A stretch of 13,688 bases of DNA from Moraxellaceae bacterium (GCA_003543245.1 DPJB01000037.1:38627-52314); one strand, 5' to 3'; numbered from the stretch's first letter, positions 1 to 8,033 are shown. Notes: generated by a model not told the origin, from the sequence alone. Numbers and translations are program-made.

Positions 1-21
1 TGGCAGCACCGGAAATCCTGA
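1..21 (+). CDS. C-terminal tail of an upstream gene, possibly methylglutaconyl-CoA hydratase (partial)
   Basis: Frame 1 reads WQHRKS followed by a TGA stop at 19-21, two bases before the liuD start codon. In the liu operon layout known from Pseudomonas the gene before liuD is liuC, an enoyl-CoA hydratase-family methylglutaconyl-CoA hydratase. A tail with Trp close to the C-terminus would fit that family. Only six residues are visible, so the identity rests on operon context and not on homology. The very short gap supports one transcript with liuD. Confidence 0.4.
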   Translation, partial: WQHRKS

Positions 22-23
22 TC

Positions 24-2009
24 ATGTTCAAGAAAATACTGATTGCCAATCGCGGTGAAATATCCTGCCGTGTTACACGCAGTGCACACCGCCTGGGTGT
101 ACGTACTGTGGCCGTCTACTCCGATGCTGACGCGACGGCGATGCATGTTGAAAACGCTGACGAAGCGGTTCGCCTTGGTCCTGCACCCAGCCGGGAGTCC
201 TATCTGTGCGTGGACAAGATTATTGCAGCGGCCAAAGCCACTGGCGCCGAAGCCATTCATCCGGGCTACGGGTTTCTATCCGAGAATGCCGGCTTTGCAC
301 AGGCGTGCCGGGACGCCGGACTGGTTTTCATCGGCCCCTCCCCCGAAGCCATTACGGCCATGGGGTCAAAGTCCGGCGCCAAGACCCTGATGGAAAAAGC
401 CGGTGTGCCACTGATTCCCGGTTATCACGGGGATGAGCAAAACGATGCATTCCTGCTCGATAAAGCACGCACCATGGGTTTCCCGGTGTTGCTAAAAGCA
501 TCAGCAGGCGGTGGTGGCAAAGGCATGCGTGCCGTGCACCATGAGTCTGAATTTACCGAGGCACTGCATGGTGCCCAGCGCGAAGCCATGAATGCCTTTG
601 GCGACCAGCGCATGCTGATCGAAAAGCTGCTGGTTGAACCACGACACGTGGAAGTCCAGATTCTGGCCGACCGTCATGGGAATGCCGTATATGTATTTGA
701 CCGTGACTGCTCCATCCAGCGCAGGCACCAGAAAGTTGTGGAAGAAGCACCCGCCCCTGGCCTGTCACCGGAGCTACGCACTGCCATGGGTGAAGCGGCA
801 GTACGAGCAGCCAAGGCCATCTCTTATGAAGGCGCCGGTACGCTGGAGTTTCTGGTCGATAAAAGCGGCCAGTTTTACTTCATGGAGATGAATACACGCC
901 TGCAGGTTGAACACCCCGTCAGCGAACTGGTCTCAGGACTGGATCTGGTGGAGTGGCAACTTCGTGTTGCCAGCGGAGAACCCCTCGGTTTTGACCAGGA
1001 TGATCTGCAGGTAAAGGGCCATGCCATTGAAGTCCGCCTCTATGCAGAAGACCCGGAGTCCGGCTTTCTGCCATCAACCGGGACGCTTCGTCATTTTGAC
1101 ATGCCCTCAGGAGAAGGGGTCCGGGTTGATACCGGTTACCGGGCCGGGGATGCCGTCAGCGTCTATTACGACCCGATGATGGCCAAGGTGATTGCCTGGG
1201 GAGAAACCCGTGACATCGCTGCGCAACGACTGGCTGATGCACTCCGGAAAACCCGCATTGCCGGCGTCAAACACAACACAGGCTTTCTGGTAAAGGTGCT
1301 GTCACATCCGGCCTTCCTTGCTGCCGGCCTGAGTACACACTTCATTGATGAACATCATGAAGCCCTGTTGGCTCCAACTGACAACGATAAAACCAGCCTG
1401 CTGCTACTGGGAGCGGTCTACACACTGCAAACACCACACCCGGCAGCCAACAGTAATGACCATTGCTCACCATGGAGCCGCTTGCAAGGCTTCCGGATTG
1501 CACAACATGATGAAAGCCTTGTTCGCATCAGCCTGCAGGGTGAAACACACGAGGTAGCACTTACGCCCTCACGCACACACTATGAATACAGCATCGGTGA
1601 ACATCGTGGTGAATGCGCACTGGTCATGAAAGAAGGTATTGCCTGTCTTATTCGTGACAGTCACCTGACCAACTTCCATGTAGTCCGCAAAGGCAGTGGT
1701 CTGGATGTATTTTCACATGGCGAACATACCGAGCTTGGTTTTGTCACGCACACCCATGAAAGCAGCTCTGCCTCTGATGGCCGTCACTACAATGCACCAA
1801 TGAATGGCCGCATTGTCGGCGTGAATGTCAGCAAGGGAGATACCGTGAAGGAAGGTGACACCCTGCTGATCATGGAGGCCATGAAAATGGAGCATCGTAT
1901 CCGGGCACATGGTAATGGCGTGATCGCAACCATTGATATCGCGGCCGGCGATCTGGTCAGCGAAGGGCAGGTACTGGTAGCGCTTGAAAGCGGGGCAACA
2001 TCAGAATGA
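24..2009 (+). CDS. liuD: Methylcrotonyl-CoA carboxylase, biotin-containing alpha subunit
   Basis: This 661-residue protein is the alpha (biotin carboxylase plus biotin carrier) subunit of an acyl-CoA carboxylase, most likely the enzyme that carboxylates 3-methylcrotonyl-CoA in leucine degradation. The N-terminus FKKILIANRGEISCR is the classic biotin carboxylase start. The ATP-grasp glycine-rich loop GGGGKG lies at 162-167 after K158, and RRHQKVVEEAPAP and MNTRLQVEHPVSE follow. A biotinyl carrier domain (about 588-658) contains EAMKM, with K621 as the biotinylated lysine. The length and the middle-region SPWSR motif match Pseudomonas LiuD (about 655 residues) better than propionyl- or geranyl-CoA carboxylases as I recall them, though those remain possible. 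The beta subunit (liuB) must lie upstream of the window. A GGA at 11-13 is a modest ribosome binding site. The stop overlaps the next start (ATGA, 2006-2009), so translation is probably coupled. Confidence 0.9.
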   Translation: MFKKILIANRGEISCRVTRSAHRLGVRTVAVYSDADATAMHVENADEAVRLGPAPSRESYLCVDKIIAAAKATGAEAIHPGYGFLSENAGFAQACRDAGLVFIGPSPEAITAMGSKSGAKTLMEKAGVPLIPGYHGDEQNDAFLLDKARTMGFPVLLKASAGGGGKGMRAVHHESEFTEALHGAQREAMNAFGDQRMLIEKLLVEPRHVEVQILADRHGNAVYVFDRDCSIQRRHQKVVEEAPAPGLSPELRTAMGEAAVRAAKAISYEGAGTLEFLVDKSGQFYFMEMNTRLQVEHPVSELVSGLDLVEWQLRVASGEPLGFDQDDLQVKGHAIEVRLYAEDPESGFLPSTGTLRHFDMPSGEGVRVDTGYRAGDAVSVYYDPMMAKVIAWGETRDIAAQRLADALRKTRIAGVKHNTGFLVKVLSHPAFLAAGLSTHFIDEHHEALLAPTDNDKTSLLLLGAVYTLQTPHPAANSNDHCSPWSRLQGFRIAQHDESLVRISLQGETHEVALTPSRTHYEYSIGEHRGECALVMKEGIACLIRDSHLTNFHVVRKGSGLDVFSHGEHTELGFVTHTHESSSASDGRHYNAPMNGRIVGVNVSKGDTVKEGDTLLIMEAMKMEHRIRAHGNGVIATIDIAAGDLVSEGQVLVALESGATSE

Positions 2010-3952
2010 GCCCGATTCTCTGGCAACCTTCCACAGAAAGAATTGCGGCGACACGTCTTGCCGCCTGGCAACGCTGGCTGGCACGTGAACGCAGTCTGGC
2101 ATTTGACAGTTATGCAGAGCTTCATGAGTGGTCCGTCTCAGAGCGTGCCGATTTCTGGCAAAGCCTCTGGGACTACTTTGACATCAAAAGCCATGTGCCA
2201 TACACAAATGTCCTGACAAATGACCAGATGCCTGGCGCCCGCTGGTTTGATGGCGCCACGCTGAACTTTGCCGAGCACCTGCTGCGCCATCAGGATGAGC
2301 GGCTTGCACTGGTTAGTTATCTTGAAAACGGTGAGCGCCGCACCCTGACCTATGCTGAGCTCCTCACACAGGTAAGCCACGTTGCCGCATATTTCCGTAC
2401 ACAAGGAATTGAGGCGGGCGATCGAGTGGCAGGCTTCATGCCGAACATTCTGGAAACAGTCGTCGCCATGCTTGCTGCAACCAGTCTTGGGGCCACGTGG
2501 TCATCGTGTTCGCCTGATTTTGGCTTGCAAGGCGTACTTGACCGCTTTGGACAGATCACACCAACTCTTCTGATTGCAGCGGATGGTTATTACTACAACA
2601 GAAAGCGCGTGGACTGCATTGAGAAAATCGCTGCCATTGCTGCGCACTTGCCGACACTCAGGAAAGTACTGGTCGTGCCGCTGACACAACCATCGCCAGA
2701 CACAATCTCCATCCAGAATGCCGTTTCCTGGAATGAAGCACTGGCAACCCCGGCGGACAACCTGACATTCACACCCGTCCCGTTCAGTCATCCGCTGTAC
2801 ATCATGTATTCCTCGGGAACAACTGGCGTGCCCAAGTGCATCGTGCATGGAACCGGAGGCACCCTGCTCCAGCACATCAAAGAACTGGCCCTGCATACCG
2901 ACATCCAGCGCGACGATGTGGTGTTCTATTACACGACCTGCGGCTGGATGATGTGGAACTGGCTTGTCTCCACCCTGGCACTGGGTGCAACAGTCGTACT
3001 GTATGACGGATCCCCATTTTCCCCTAAGCCGGACATACTTTTCGATATTGCTGAACGAGAGAAGATTTCCGTGTTTGGCACCAGTGCAAAATATATTGCT
3101 GCGTTGGAAAAAGCCGGTTACAAGCCACGAGAAACACATCAACTGGACGCATTGAAAGCCATTCTGTCCACCGGTTCACCCCTTGCACACGAAAGCTTTG
3201 ACTACGTTTATCGCGACATAAAGACTGATATCTGTCTCTCCAGCATCTCTGGCGGCACCGATATCATTTCTTGCTTTGCTCTGGGCAACCCCACCCTCCC
3301 GGTTTATCGCGGGGAGTTGCAGTGCAAAGGGCTTGGCATGGCGGTCGACATCTTCAATGAAGAGGGCCAATCGGTCACTGACGAGAAAGGTGAACTGGTC
3401 TGCACACGAGCATTCCCCTGCATGCCCACCGGCTTCTGGAATGATCCTGATGGCGAAAAATACCGGAAAGCCTATTTCGACCGTTTTCCCGGATTGTGGG
3501 CGCATGGTGATTATGGCGAACAAAACAGCCATGGCGGCCTTGTCATCCATGGGCGCTCGGATGCCGTGCTCAACCCTGGCGGCGTACGCATTGGCACGGC
3601 AGAAATCTACCGGCAAGTTGAAAAAGTGCCCGAGGTGCTCGAGTCGATTGCCATTGGCCAGGACTGGGACAGCGATGTGCGCGTCGTGCTTTTCGTCAAA
3701 CTGCGCGAGGGCCTTGTACTGACTGAACTGCTGCAGAAACAGATCAGGGATGTCATCCGCGCCAACACCACACCACGTCATGTGCCTGCCCGCATTGTGC
3801 AGGTTGCCGACATTCCCCGCACCATCAGTGGAAAAATCGTGGAGCTGGCGGTACGCAACGTGGTTCATGGCGAGGCCGTAAAGAACACGGATGCGCTGGC
3901 AAATCCCGATGCACTGAACCACTTCAGGGACAGGGATGAACTGAAAACCTGA
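2006..3952 (+). CDS. aacS: Acetoacetyl-CoA synthetase (acetoacetate--CoA ligase)
   Basis: This 648-residue adenylate-forming enzyme should activate acetoacetate to acetoacetyl-CoA with ATP and CoA. Visible core motifs are YSSGTTGVPK at 268-277 (phosphate-binding loop), the TTCGWMMWNW segment, SISGGTDIIS, the WAHGDYGE hinge region, GRSDAVLNPGGVRIGTAEIY, and ISGK near the C-terminus with K610 as the adenylation lysine. The N-terminal part (LWQPSTERI, ARWFDGATLNFAEHLL) and the GWMMWNW motif are typical of acetoacetyl-CoA synthetases rather than acetyl-CoA synthetases. Its ATG overlaps the liuD stop by four bases and no strong ribosome binding site precedes it, so it probably depends on coupled translation. 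The context makes sense: leucine breakdown through HMG-CoA yields acetoacetate, which this enzyme returns to the CoA pool for thiolysis. A strong terminator follows directly. Confidence 0.92.
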   Translation: MSPILWQPSTERIAATRLAAWQRWLARERSLAFDSYAELHEWSVSERADFWQSLWDYFDIKSHVPYTNVLTNDQMPGARWFDGATLNFAEHLLRHQDERLALVSYLENGERRTLTYAELLTQVSHVAAYFRTQGIEAGDRVAGFMPNILETVVAMLAATSLGATWSSCSPDFGLQGVLDRFGQITPTLLIAADGYYYNRKRVDCIEKIAAIAAHLPTLRKVLVVPLTQPSPDTISIQNAVSWNEALATPADNLTFTPVPFSHPLYIMYSSGTTGVPKCIVHGTGGTLLQHIKELALHTDIQRDDVVFYYTTCGWMMWNWLVSTLALGATVVLYDGSPFSPKPDILFDIAEREKISVFGTSAKYIAALEKAGYKPRETHQLDALKAILSTGSPLAHESFDYVYRDIKTDICLSSISGGTDIISCFALGNPTLPVYRGELQCKGLGMAVDIFNEEGQSVTDEKGELVCTRAFPCMPTGFWNDPDGEKYRKAYFDRFPGLWAHGDYGEQNSHGGLVIHGRSDAVLNPGGVRIGTAEIYRQVEKVPEVLESIAIGQDWDSDVRVVLFVKLREGLVLTELLQKQIRDVIRANTTPRHVPARIVQVADIPRTISGKIVELAVRNVVHGEAVKNTDALANPDALNHFRDRDELKT

Positions 3953-3958
3953 TCTCTC

Positions 3959-4000
3959 CCCAATAAAAAAGCCTCCACATCGGGAGGCTTTTTTATTGGG
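3959..4000. terminator. Bidirectional intrinsic terminator between convergent operons
   Basis: A perfect 18-bp inverted repeat (3959-3976 and 3983-4000) with loop ACATCG is visible. Each arm carries a GCCTCC/GGAGGC core flanked by six A (3965-3970) or six T (3989-3994). Read on either strand it therefore gives a GC-rich hairpin followed by a U tract. It sits between the aacS stop at 3952 and the oppositely oriented GMC stop at 4008, so it can end both transcripts. Confidence 0.93.
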
Positions 4001-4007
4001 ACAATCA

Positions 4008-5597
4008 TCATGACCAGAAATAACTCGACTCTTTCTGGATGATGGTATCGACGATATAGCTGGCCAGAGCCGATACCGTCATCTGGGTATTCACCGTAAT
4101 TTCCGTCGGCATGATGCTGGCATCAACAATAAAAAGTCCTTTCAACTCATGCGACTCGCCCCACTGGTTCACGACGGAAGTGAACGGGTCCTTGCCCATA
4201 CGGCAGGTACCCTGGGGGTTATAGGCAATCATGCGCATGGTGTAGAGACCCAAGGTGCCAAACTCGATCTTGTCCACGGCCTGATCCAGCTCAAACACAC
4301 TGGTCGCGGCGGTGCGGTTATAGGCTGGCAGATAAACCTTCTCTGCCCCTGCCGCAAACATCACCCGACCGGCATGACGCAAACCTTCACGCATCGAATT
4401 GAATTCGTCACGATTAAGGTTCCACTCAATACGCTTGTCACCCGTAACCGCATCACCAATCCACTGCACATAGCCCTGGCCATGGTCATGCACGAATACG
4501 TTAAGCGCCGAGAAATACTTGTACTCTTTCATGAAGCGGACATGGTCATCACCCTCACCCAGCTCGCCTTGCGAGATAAGCTGTGCAGGTGCAGCCAGAC
4601 CACTGTCCATGTCAATCCAGTTGTACTTTTCCTTCCAGAACTCGTCTACATGAATCCCGGTAAGCGCTCCGCGCCAGCCATAAACAGGCTCGGGAAACTT
4701 GCCAAACACGGAAACACCCGGGCGCACGGAAAGATTACGGCCAACCATTCCGCTTTGCTGACCCAGGCCGCTTTTCTGCAACAGCAATGGTGTCTGGATG
4801 GGGCCTGCACCAATAACAACGATCTGGCCTTCAGCAGTAAAGCTGGCCACTACTTCATGCGTATCTGGATCAATGAAGCGGCCCTCTACACCAGAGGCAC
4901 GACCATTACGTTCATTCACAAAGTCCACATGCGCATCAACGAATATTTCGGCGCCCTCTGCCACAGCCCATGGCAGATACGTAACAAGCATGGAGAGCTT
5001 GCGGTCCGAAGGACACCCGGCCAGACACAAACCTGTGAGCGCACACTGCTTTACGTTGCGGGACAGGGGCTTCCAGGACCAGCCCATGACTTCGGAGCCC
5101 TGCACCACCAGATTGGCAGCGTCATTGATTTCATGCGGCTCATTAACGTGCACACCAAGACGCTGCTCCACTTTTTCAAAGTGCGGACGCAACTGCTCGG
5201 AAGAAATGTTGTCCAGGCCATGATCGCGCTGCCATTCCTTGAGCACCCTGTCTGGCACCCTGGCAGAAATCGTGGCACTGAGAACCGTTGAACCACCAGT
5301 TGTGGCCCCCTGCATCAGGATAAGGTCGCCGGTCGAGTTGGTTTGCAGACCGGCATCCTGATACATGCGATACATGCTGTCGGTCATGTCCTCCTTGAAA
5401 TCCGAACTCGGCACATAGCGGCCGGCTTCAAGAACAATGACCTTCTTGCCTGCCCGGGCAAGCTCATACGCCGCCACGGCTCCGCCAGCACCCGAACCGA
5501 CCACAATAACGTCGGCTTTCAGATGAACATTTTTTTCAGTGATGTCTTTGGCCTGGGTAACCGGAAGCCCTTCTTGCGGCAATTCCCTGTAAATCAT
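4008..5597 (-). CDS. GMC-family FAD-dependent oxidoreductase
   Basis: This 529-residue flavoprotein belongs to the glucose-methanol-choline family. An FAD-binding Rossmann motif GSGAGG is at 34-39, with the acidic residue of VLEAGR at E57. GATTGGST at 97-104 lies where the family has its second signature. A cysteine-containing segment (C185, C191, C195, with GCP) resembles the Cys-rich segment of fatty-alcohol-oxidase-like and dehydrogenase-type members. The C-terminal domain has GTCRMG at 463-468 and ITVNTQMTVSALA at 500-511. The expected catalytic His before GTC appears as N460, and the second catalytic position is N503. No signal peptide is present, but the gene just upstream encodes a Tat-signal partner, so export by hitch-hiking is plausible. 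GAGG about six bases upstream supports the start. The substrate is unknown; a primary or secondary alcohol, sugar or sterol could fit. Confidence 0.85.
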   Translation of the reverse strand: MIYRELPQEGLPVTQAKDITEKNVHLKADVIVVGSGAGGAVAAYELARAGKKVIVLEAGRYVPSSDFKEDMTDSMYRMYQDAGLQTNSTGDLILMQGATTGGSTVLSATISARVPDRVLKEWQRDHGLDNISSEQLRPHFEKVEQRLGVHVNEPHEINDAANLVVQGSEVMGWSWKPLSRNVKQCALTGLCLAGCPSDRKLSMLVTYLPWAVAEGAEIFVDAHVDFVNERNGRASGVEGRFIDPDTHEVVASFTAEGQIVVIGAGPIQTPLLLQKSGLGQQSGMVGRNLSVRPGVSVFGKFPEPVYGWRGALTGIHVDEFWKEKYNWIDMDSGLAAPAQLISQGELGEGDDHVRFMKEYKYFSALNVFVHDHGQGYVQWIGDAVTGDKRIEWNLNRDEFNSMREGLRHAGRVMFAAGAEKVYLPAYNRTAATSVFELDQAVDKIEFGTLGLYTMRMIAYNPQGTCRMGKDPFTSVVNQWGESHELKGLFIVDASIMPTEITVNTQMTVSALASYIVDTIIQKESSYFWS

Positions 5598-5649
5598 TTC
5601 GCCCTCGATACCGACTCAGTGCGTCATTATTATTTTTGGTTCTGGAATA

Positions 5650-6246
5650 TCAGCGAGGCAATGGTGCATTGCCGAGACGACGAATGCCCCATTTCTGGGT
5701 CACCGGGCCATCGTATTCCAGACCTGGATAAGTACGTTGATCCTGCCAGTAGGCGAATGTCACAACCATCTTCAAACTGGAAATGATGCCGCGTTCGGCC
5801 ATGTTGCCTGTTTGCCAGTCCCTGACTCGCTTCAGGGCGCGCTCGTCACCCATTGCCGAGAACCGGGAGAAGCGCCAGACCACGCCCGTATATTCGAGAC
5901 TGTTGGCCGCCATTTTGACCAGGAGGCGCGGACGCGGATCCAGCTTGCTGATGATCACATCAACATTCTGCATCACGGGCACTTCTGTCGTGGAGGGCAG
6001 CTGGAATTTTTGCGTGGGCAGCATGATCAGGCGGAGTTTGTCGAACACGCGATACTCTGACTCGGTCAGGTACTTGATGCCTGATGGCAGGTCACCAGCC
6101 TTCTCGGCACCCAGCACATGCCCGGGCAGTGCCAGCAGCGAAGTGCCGACAGCAGCGAGCTGCGCCCCTCCAACAAGGAAGCGACGACGTGAAAGCGGCT
6201 CAAGGCCAGCCAGAAATTCGGGGGGAAGCGGAGTGTTGCTATTCAT
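5650..6246 (-). CDS. Tat-signal small subunit, gluconate 2-dehydrogenase subunit 3-like
   Basis: This 198-residue protein starts with a twin-arginine signal: SRRRFL at 19-24, followed by a hydrophobic stretch (about 25-45) and a probable cleavage site near VLGAE. The mature part has TESEYRVFDKL near 61-71 and a C-terminal YWQDQRTYPGLEYDGPV segment, both reminiscent of the gluconate 2-dehydrogenase subunit 3 family. In the FAD-glucose dehydrogenase complex of Burkholderia cepacia the equivalent small subunit carries the Tat signal and escorts the signal-less flavoprotein to the periplasm. The same role is inferred here because the GMC gene follows 52 bp downstream on the same strand. GAGGAG four bases before the ATG is a strong ribosome binding site. 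No cytochrome c subunit is encoded next to the pair. Confidence 0.75.
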   Translation of the reverse strand: MNSNTPLPPEFLAGLEPLSRRRFLVGGAQLAAVGTSLLALPGHVLGAEKAGDLPSGIKYLTESEYRVFDKLRLIMLPTQKFQLPSTTEVPVMQNVDVIISKLDPRPRLLVKMAANSLEYTGVVWRFSRFSAMGDERALKRVRDWQTGNMAERGIISSLKMVVTFAYWQDQRTYPGLEYDGPVTQKWGIRRLGNAPLPR

Positions 6247-6284
6247 CTTGCTCCTCGGCGGACACCGTCCGGGGCAACTTTGTA

Positions 6285-6314
6285 GTTATAGGATCAGCCT
6301 CGCAGTCTAGCCAA
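6285..6314 (-). promoter_or_regulatory. Candidate sigma-70 promoter for the small subunit/GMC pair
   Basis: Read on the - strand, TTGGCT (6309-6314) and TATAAC (6285-6290) are separated by 18 bp, about 38 bp before the small-subunit ATG. The -10 matches consensus at five of six bases and the -35 at four of six. If real, the GMC pair can be transcribed independently of the esterase gene upstream. This is pattern-based only. Confidence 0.4.
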
Positions 6315-6381
6315 TGCCGCGGCAAAACCCAACCATAAATAATGGCACGGTCCATTTTGACTGTTTTTTGACCGCAACGGC

Positions 6382-7899
6382 TCATAGTACGCCGTTCCAG
6401 AGCGCTCGCCTGGAGGCCTCCGGGTCATGGCGAACCCGGGTATCTGCAGCCATGTGGAGCACTGCCCGCTCCCTTTCCTCATACAACGGCCAGGCAGGCC
6501 AGCCATCGGCCGCTGGTACCGACCCGGCAGCAAAACCGGCCCAGGCCTGGCGCACCTGCCGGGACAATCGCTCCGCCGCTTCGCCCCCGCCAGTAAAGAA
6601 CTGGCCCGCCGGGCGATCGGTGATGCCGAAGACAAACGGCACCTCCATGACATGACAGCTCTTCAGGCGACGACTGAAGGCACATTGCCAGTCAAACAGG
6701 TACTGCCAGGTGCCCGCCGGCTGCCCGAAACGGGCCTCAGCAAGCCGGATGGTGGGAATACGGAACATCCGGTCCGTTTCATACGCGCAGAACAAGTCAC
6801 TACCCGCTATAGCCGGAATGGCCTCCCTGTAACGCGCCAGCATCATGGCACCACGCCCCGGAAGAGTCCGCTCGAACTCATGCAGCAGCCTGGCCTCATC
6901 CGGCTCCGGTCTGGGCTGTGTGGCCCCCATGCTCTGCGGTGACAGGTAGAACAGGTTCCACTCGTCCACCGTCGTCCCCAGCAACAACGGGATGTCCGCA
7001 GACGCTCCTTTCGACAAAGCCACAAGGGGATGCTCCGGCAATATGTCATCACCAATCAGGGGCATCAGCGTCATGCCAAACTGGGCAACAGACTCCGCAT
7101 GCATGCCCCGGTTAACCGTGGCCCTGAAACAGCTGCGCTGGGCCCTGACAACCCCTTTGACCTCGCTCCGCAGGCAAGCCGCCGGGTCCCCGCCAGCCGC
7201 TTCCGCAAACAGATGCGTGATTCTGGCCGCCTCATCCCTGGTGACCACATGATCGGGACTGCCGCTCTGGATAATCGCCCGTGCAAACAATCCTTTTGCC
7301 AGCGGGCTTGCCATCAGACAGGCGATACTCATACCGCCAGCAGACTCACCAAACAGGGTGACAGACCGCGGGTCGCCCCCAAAGTCTGCAATATGGTCCT
7401 GCACCCATTGCAGGGCCAGCAACTGGTCACGAAGACCAGCATTGCTGACACCGCCAAGCTCCGGCCAGTCAGACCATTCTCCAAAACCGAGAATGCCCAG
7501 GCGATAGTTGATACTGACAACAATCACGCCATTGTCGCGAGCCAGCGCCGTACCATCATAAAGTGACTGATTGCTGGCACCTGCGGAAAAGCCACCGCCA
7601 TGAATCCATACCATGACCGGCAGATGTGTCGCCGCCCGTACAGGGCGCCAGATATTCAATGCCAGACAGTCATCACCCGTGGCACCCACCGGCATGAACG
7701 GTATCTCGTCCTGGGGAGCAGCCTGGGCCCATTCGGTGGCATCACGCACACCCGCCCATGGCATGACCGGCTCTGGTGCACGAATGCGTCCCAGCCCCTG
7801 CAAGGGCATTCCATAAGGAATACCGCGAAACTGTTGCACACCGTTTTTTTCAAGACCGGCGATCTGGCCCAATCGCGTATCAACACGTACTGAAGACAT
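6382..7899 (-). CDS. Type-B carboxylesterase (alpha/beta hydrolase)
   Basis: This 505-residue protein is a full-length carboxylesterase type B that hydrolyses carboxylic esters. The complete set of family landmarks is visible: DDCLALN at 76-82, the oxyanion-hole HGGGF at 100-104, the nucleophile elbow GESAGG with S186, the acid residue E313 in TTVDEWNLF, and the base H416 in CHVMEVPFVFG. Spacing of these residues resembles Bacillus p-nitrobenzyl esterase. No signal peptide or membrane segment is seen, so it is probably cytoplasmic. It is divergent from the AraC-type gene and lies upstream, on the same strand, of the small subunit/GMC pair with a 135-bp gap. A GGGGA about eight bases upstream is a moderate ribosome binding site. 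The acyl and alcohol parts of the natural ester cannot be inferred. Confidence 0.9.
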   Translation of the reverse strand: MSSVRVDTRLGQIAGLEKNGVQQFRGIPYGMPLQGLGRIRAPEPVMPWAGVRDATEWAQAAPQDEIPFMPVGATGDDCLALNIWRPVRAATHLPVMVWIHGGGFSAGASNQSLYDGTALARDNGVIVVSINYRLGILGFGEWSDWPELGGVSNAGLRDQLLALQWVQDHIADFGGDPRSVTLFGESAGGMSIACLMASPLAKGLFARAIIQSGSPDHVVTRDEAARITHLFAEAAGGDPAACLRSEVKGVVRAQRSCFRATVNRGMHAESVAQFGMTLMPLIGDDILPEHPLVALSKGASADIPLLLGTTVDEWNLFYLSPQSMGATQPRPEPDEARLLHEFERTLPGRGAMMLARYREAIPAIAGSDLFCAYETDRMFRIPTIRLAEARFGQPAGTWQYLFDWQCAFSRRLKSCHVMEVPFVFGITDRPAGQFFTGGGEAAERLSRQVRQAWAGFAAGSVPAADGWPAWPLYEERERAVLHMAADTRVRHDPEASRRALWNGVL

Positions 7900-8033
7900 A
7901 CATTTTCCCCAACAAGGCCGACATCATCGCCCACACATCTGACAACGCCAACCCTCTGACCAATGACGACTGTGAATCGGCAAACAATAACGTCTAGAAT
8001 GGATGCCAATCACCTGCCGACCGCCAGCGAATC
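7900..8033. promoter_or_regulatory. Divergent control region between esterase and AraC-type genes
   Basis: This 134-bp gap must hold both divergent promoters. On the + strand TAGAAT (7995-8000) is a possible -10 for the regulator, without a convincing -35. On the - strand TTGGCG (7946-7951) and GATGAT (7923-7928), 17 bp apart, form a weak promoter for the esterase. Weak core elements would suit an activator-dependent promoter. I could not identify a clear AraC-type repeat pair here. Confidence 0.35.

Noticed and set aside
2501..3922. Two long - strand open frames (213 and 248 codons) opposite aacS
   Set aside because: Both lie wholly inside aacS, whose motifs are intact, and their translations show no coherent domain.
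4149..5291. Long + strand open frame (380 codons) opposite the GMC gene
   Set aside because: It is fully antisense to a gene with clear family motifs, shows no recognisable domain, and has no ribosome binding site. It is a by-product of codon bias in the real gene.
7030..7566. 178-codon + strand open frame inside the esterase region
   Set aside because: It is antisense to the conserved catalytic core of the esterase and shows no domain or start signal.
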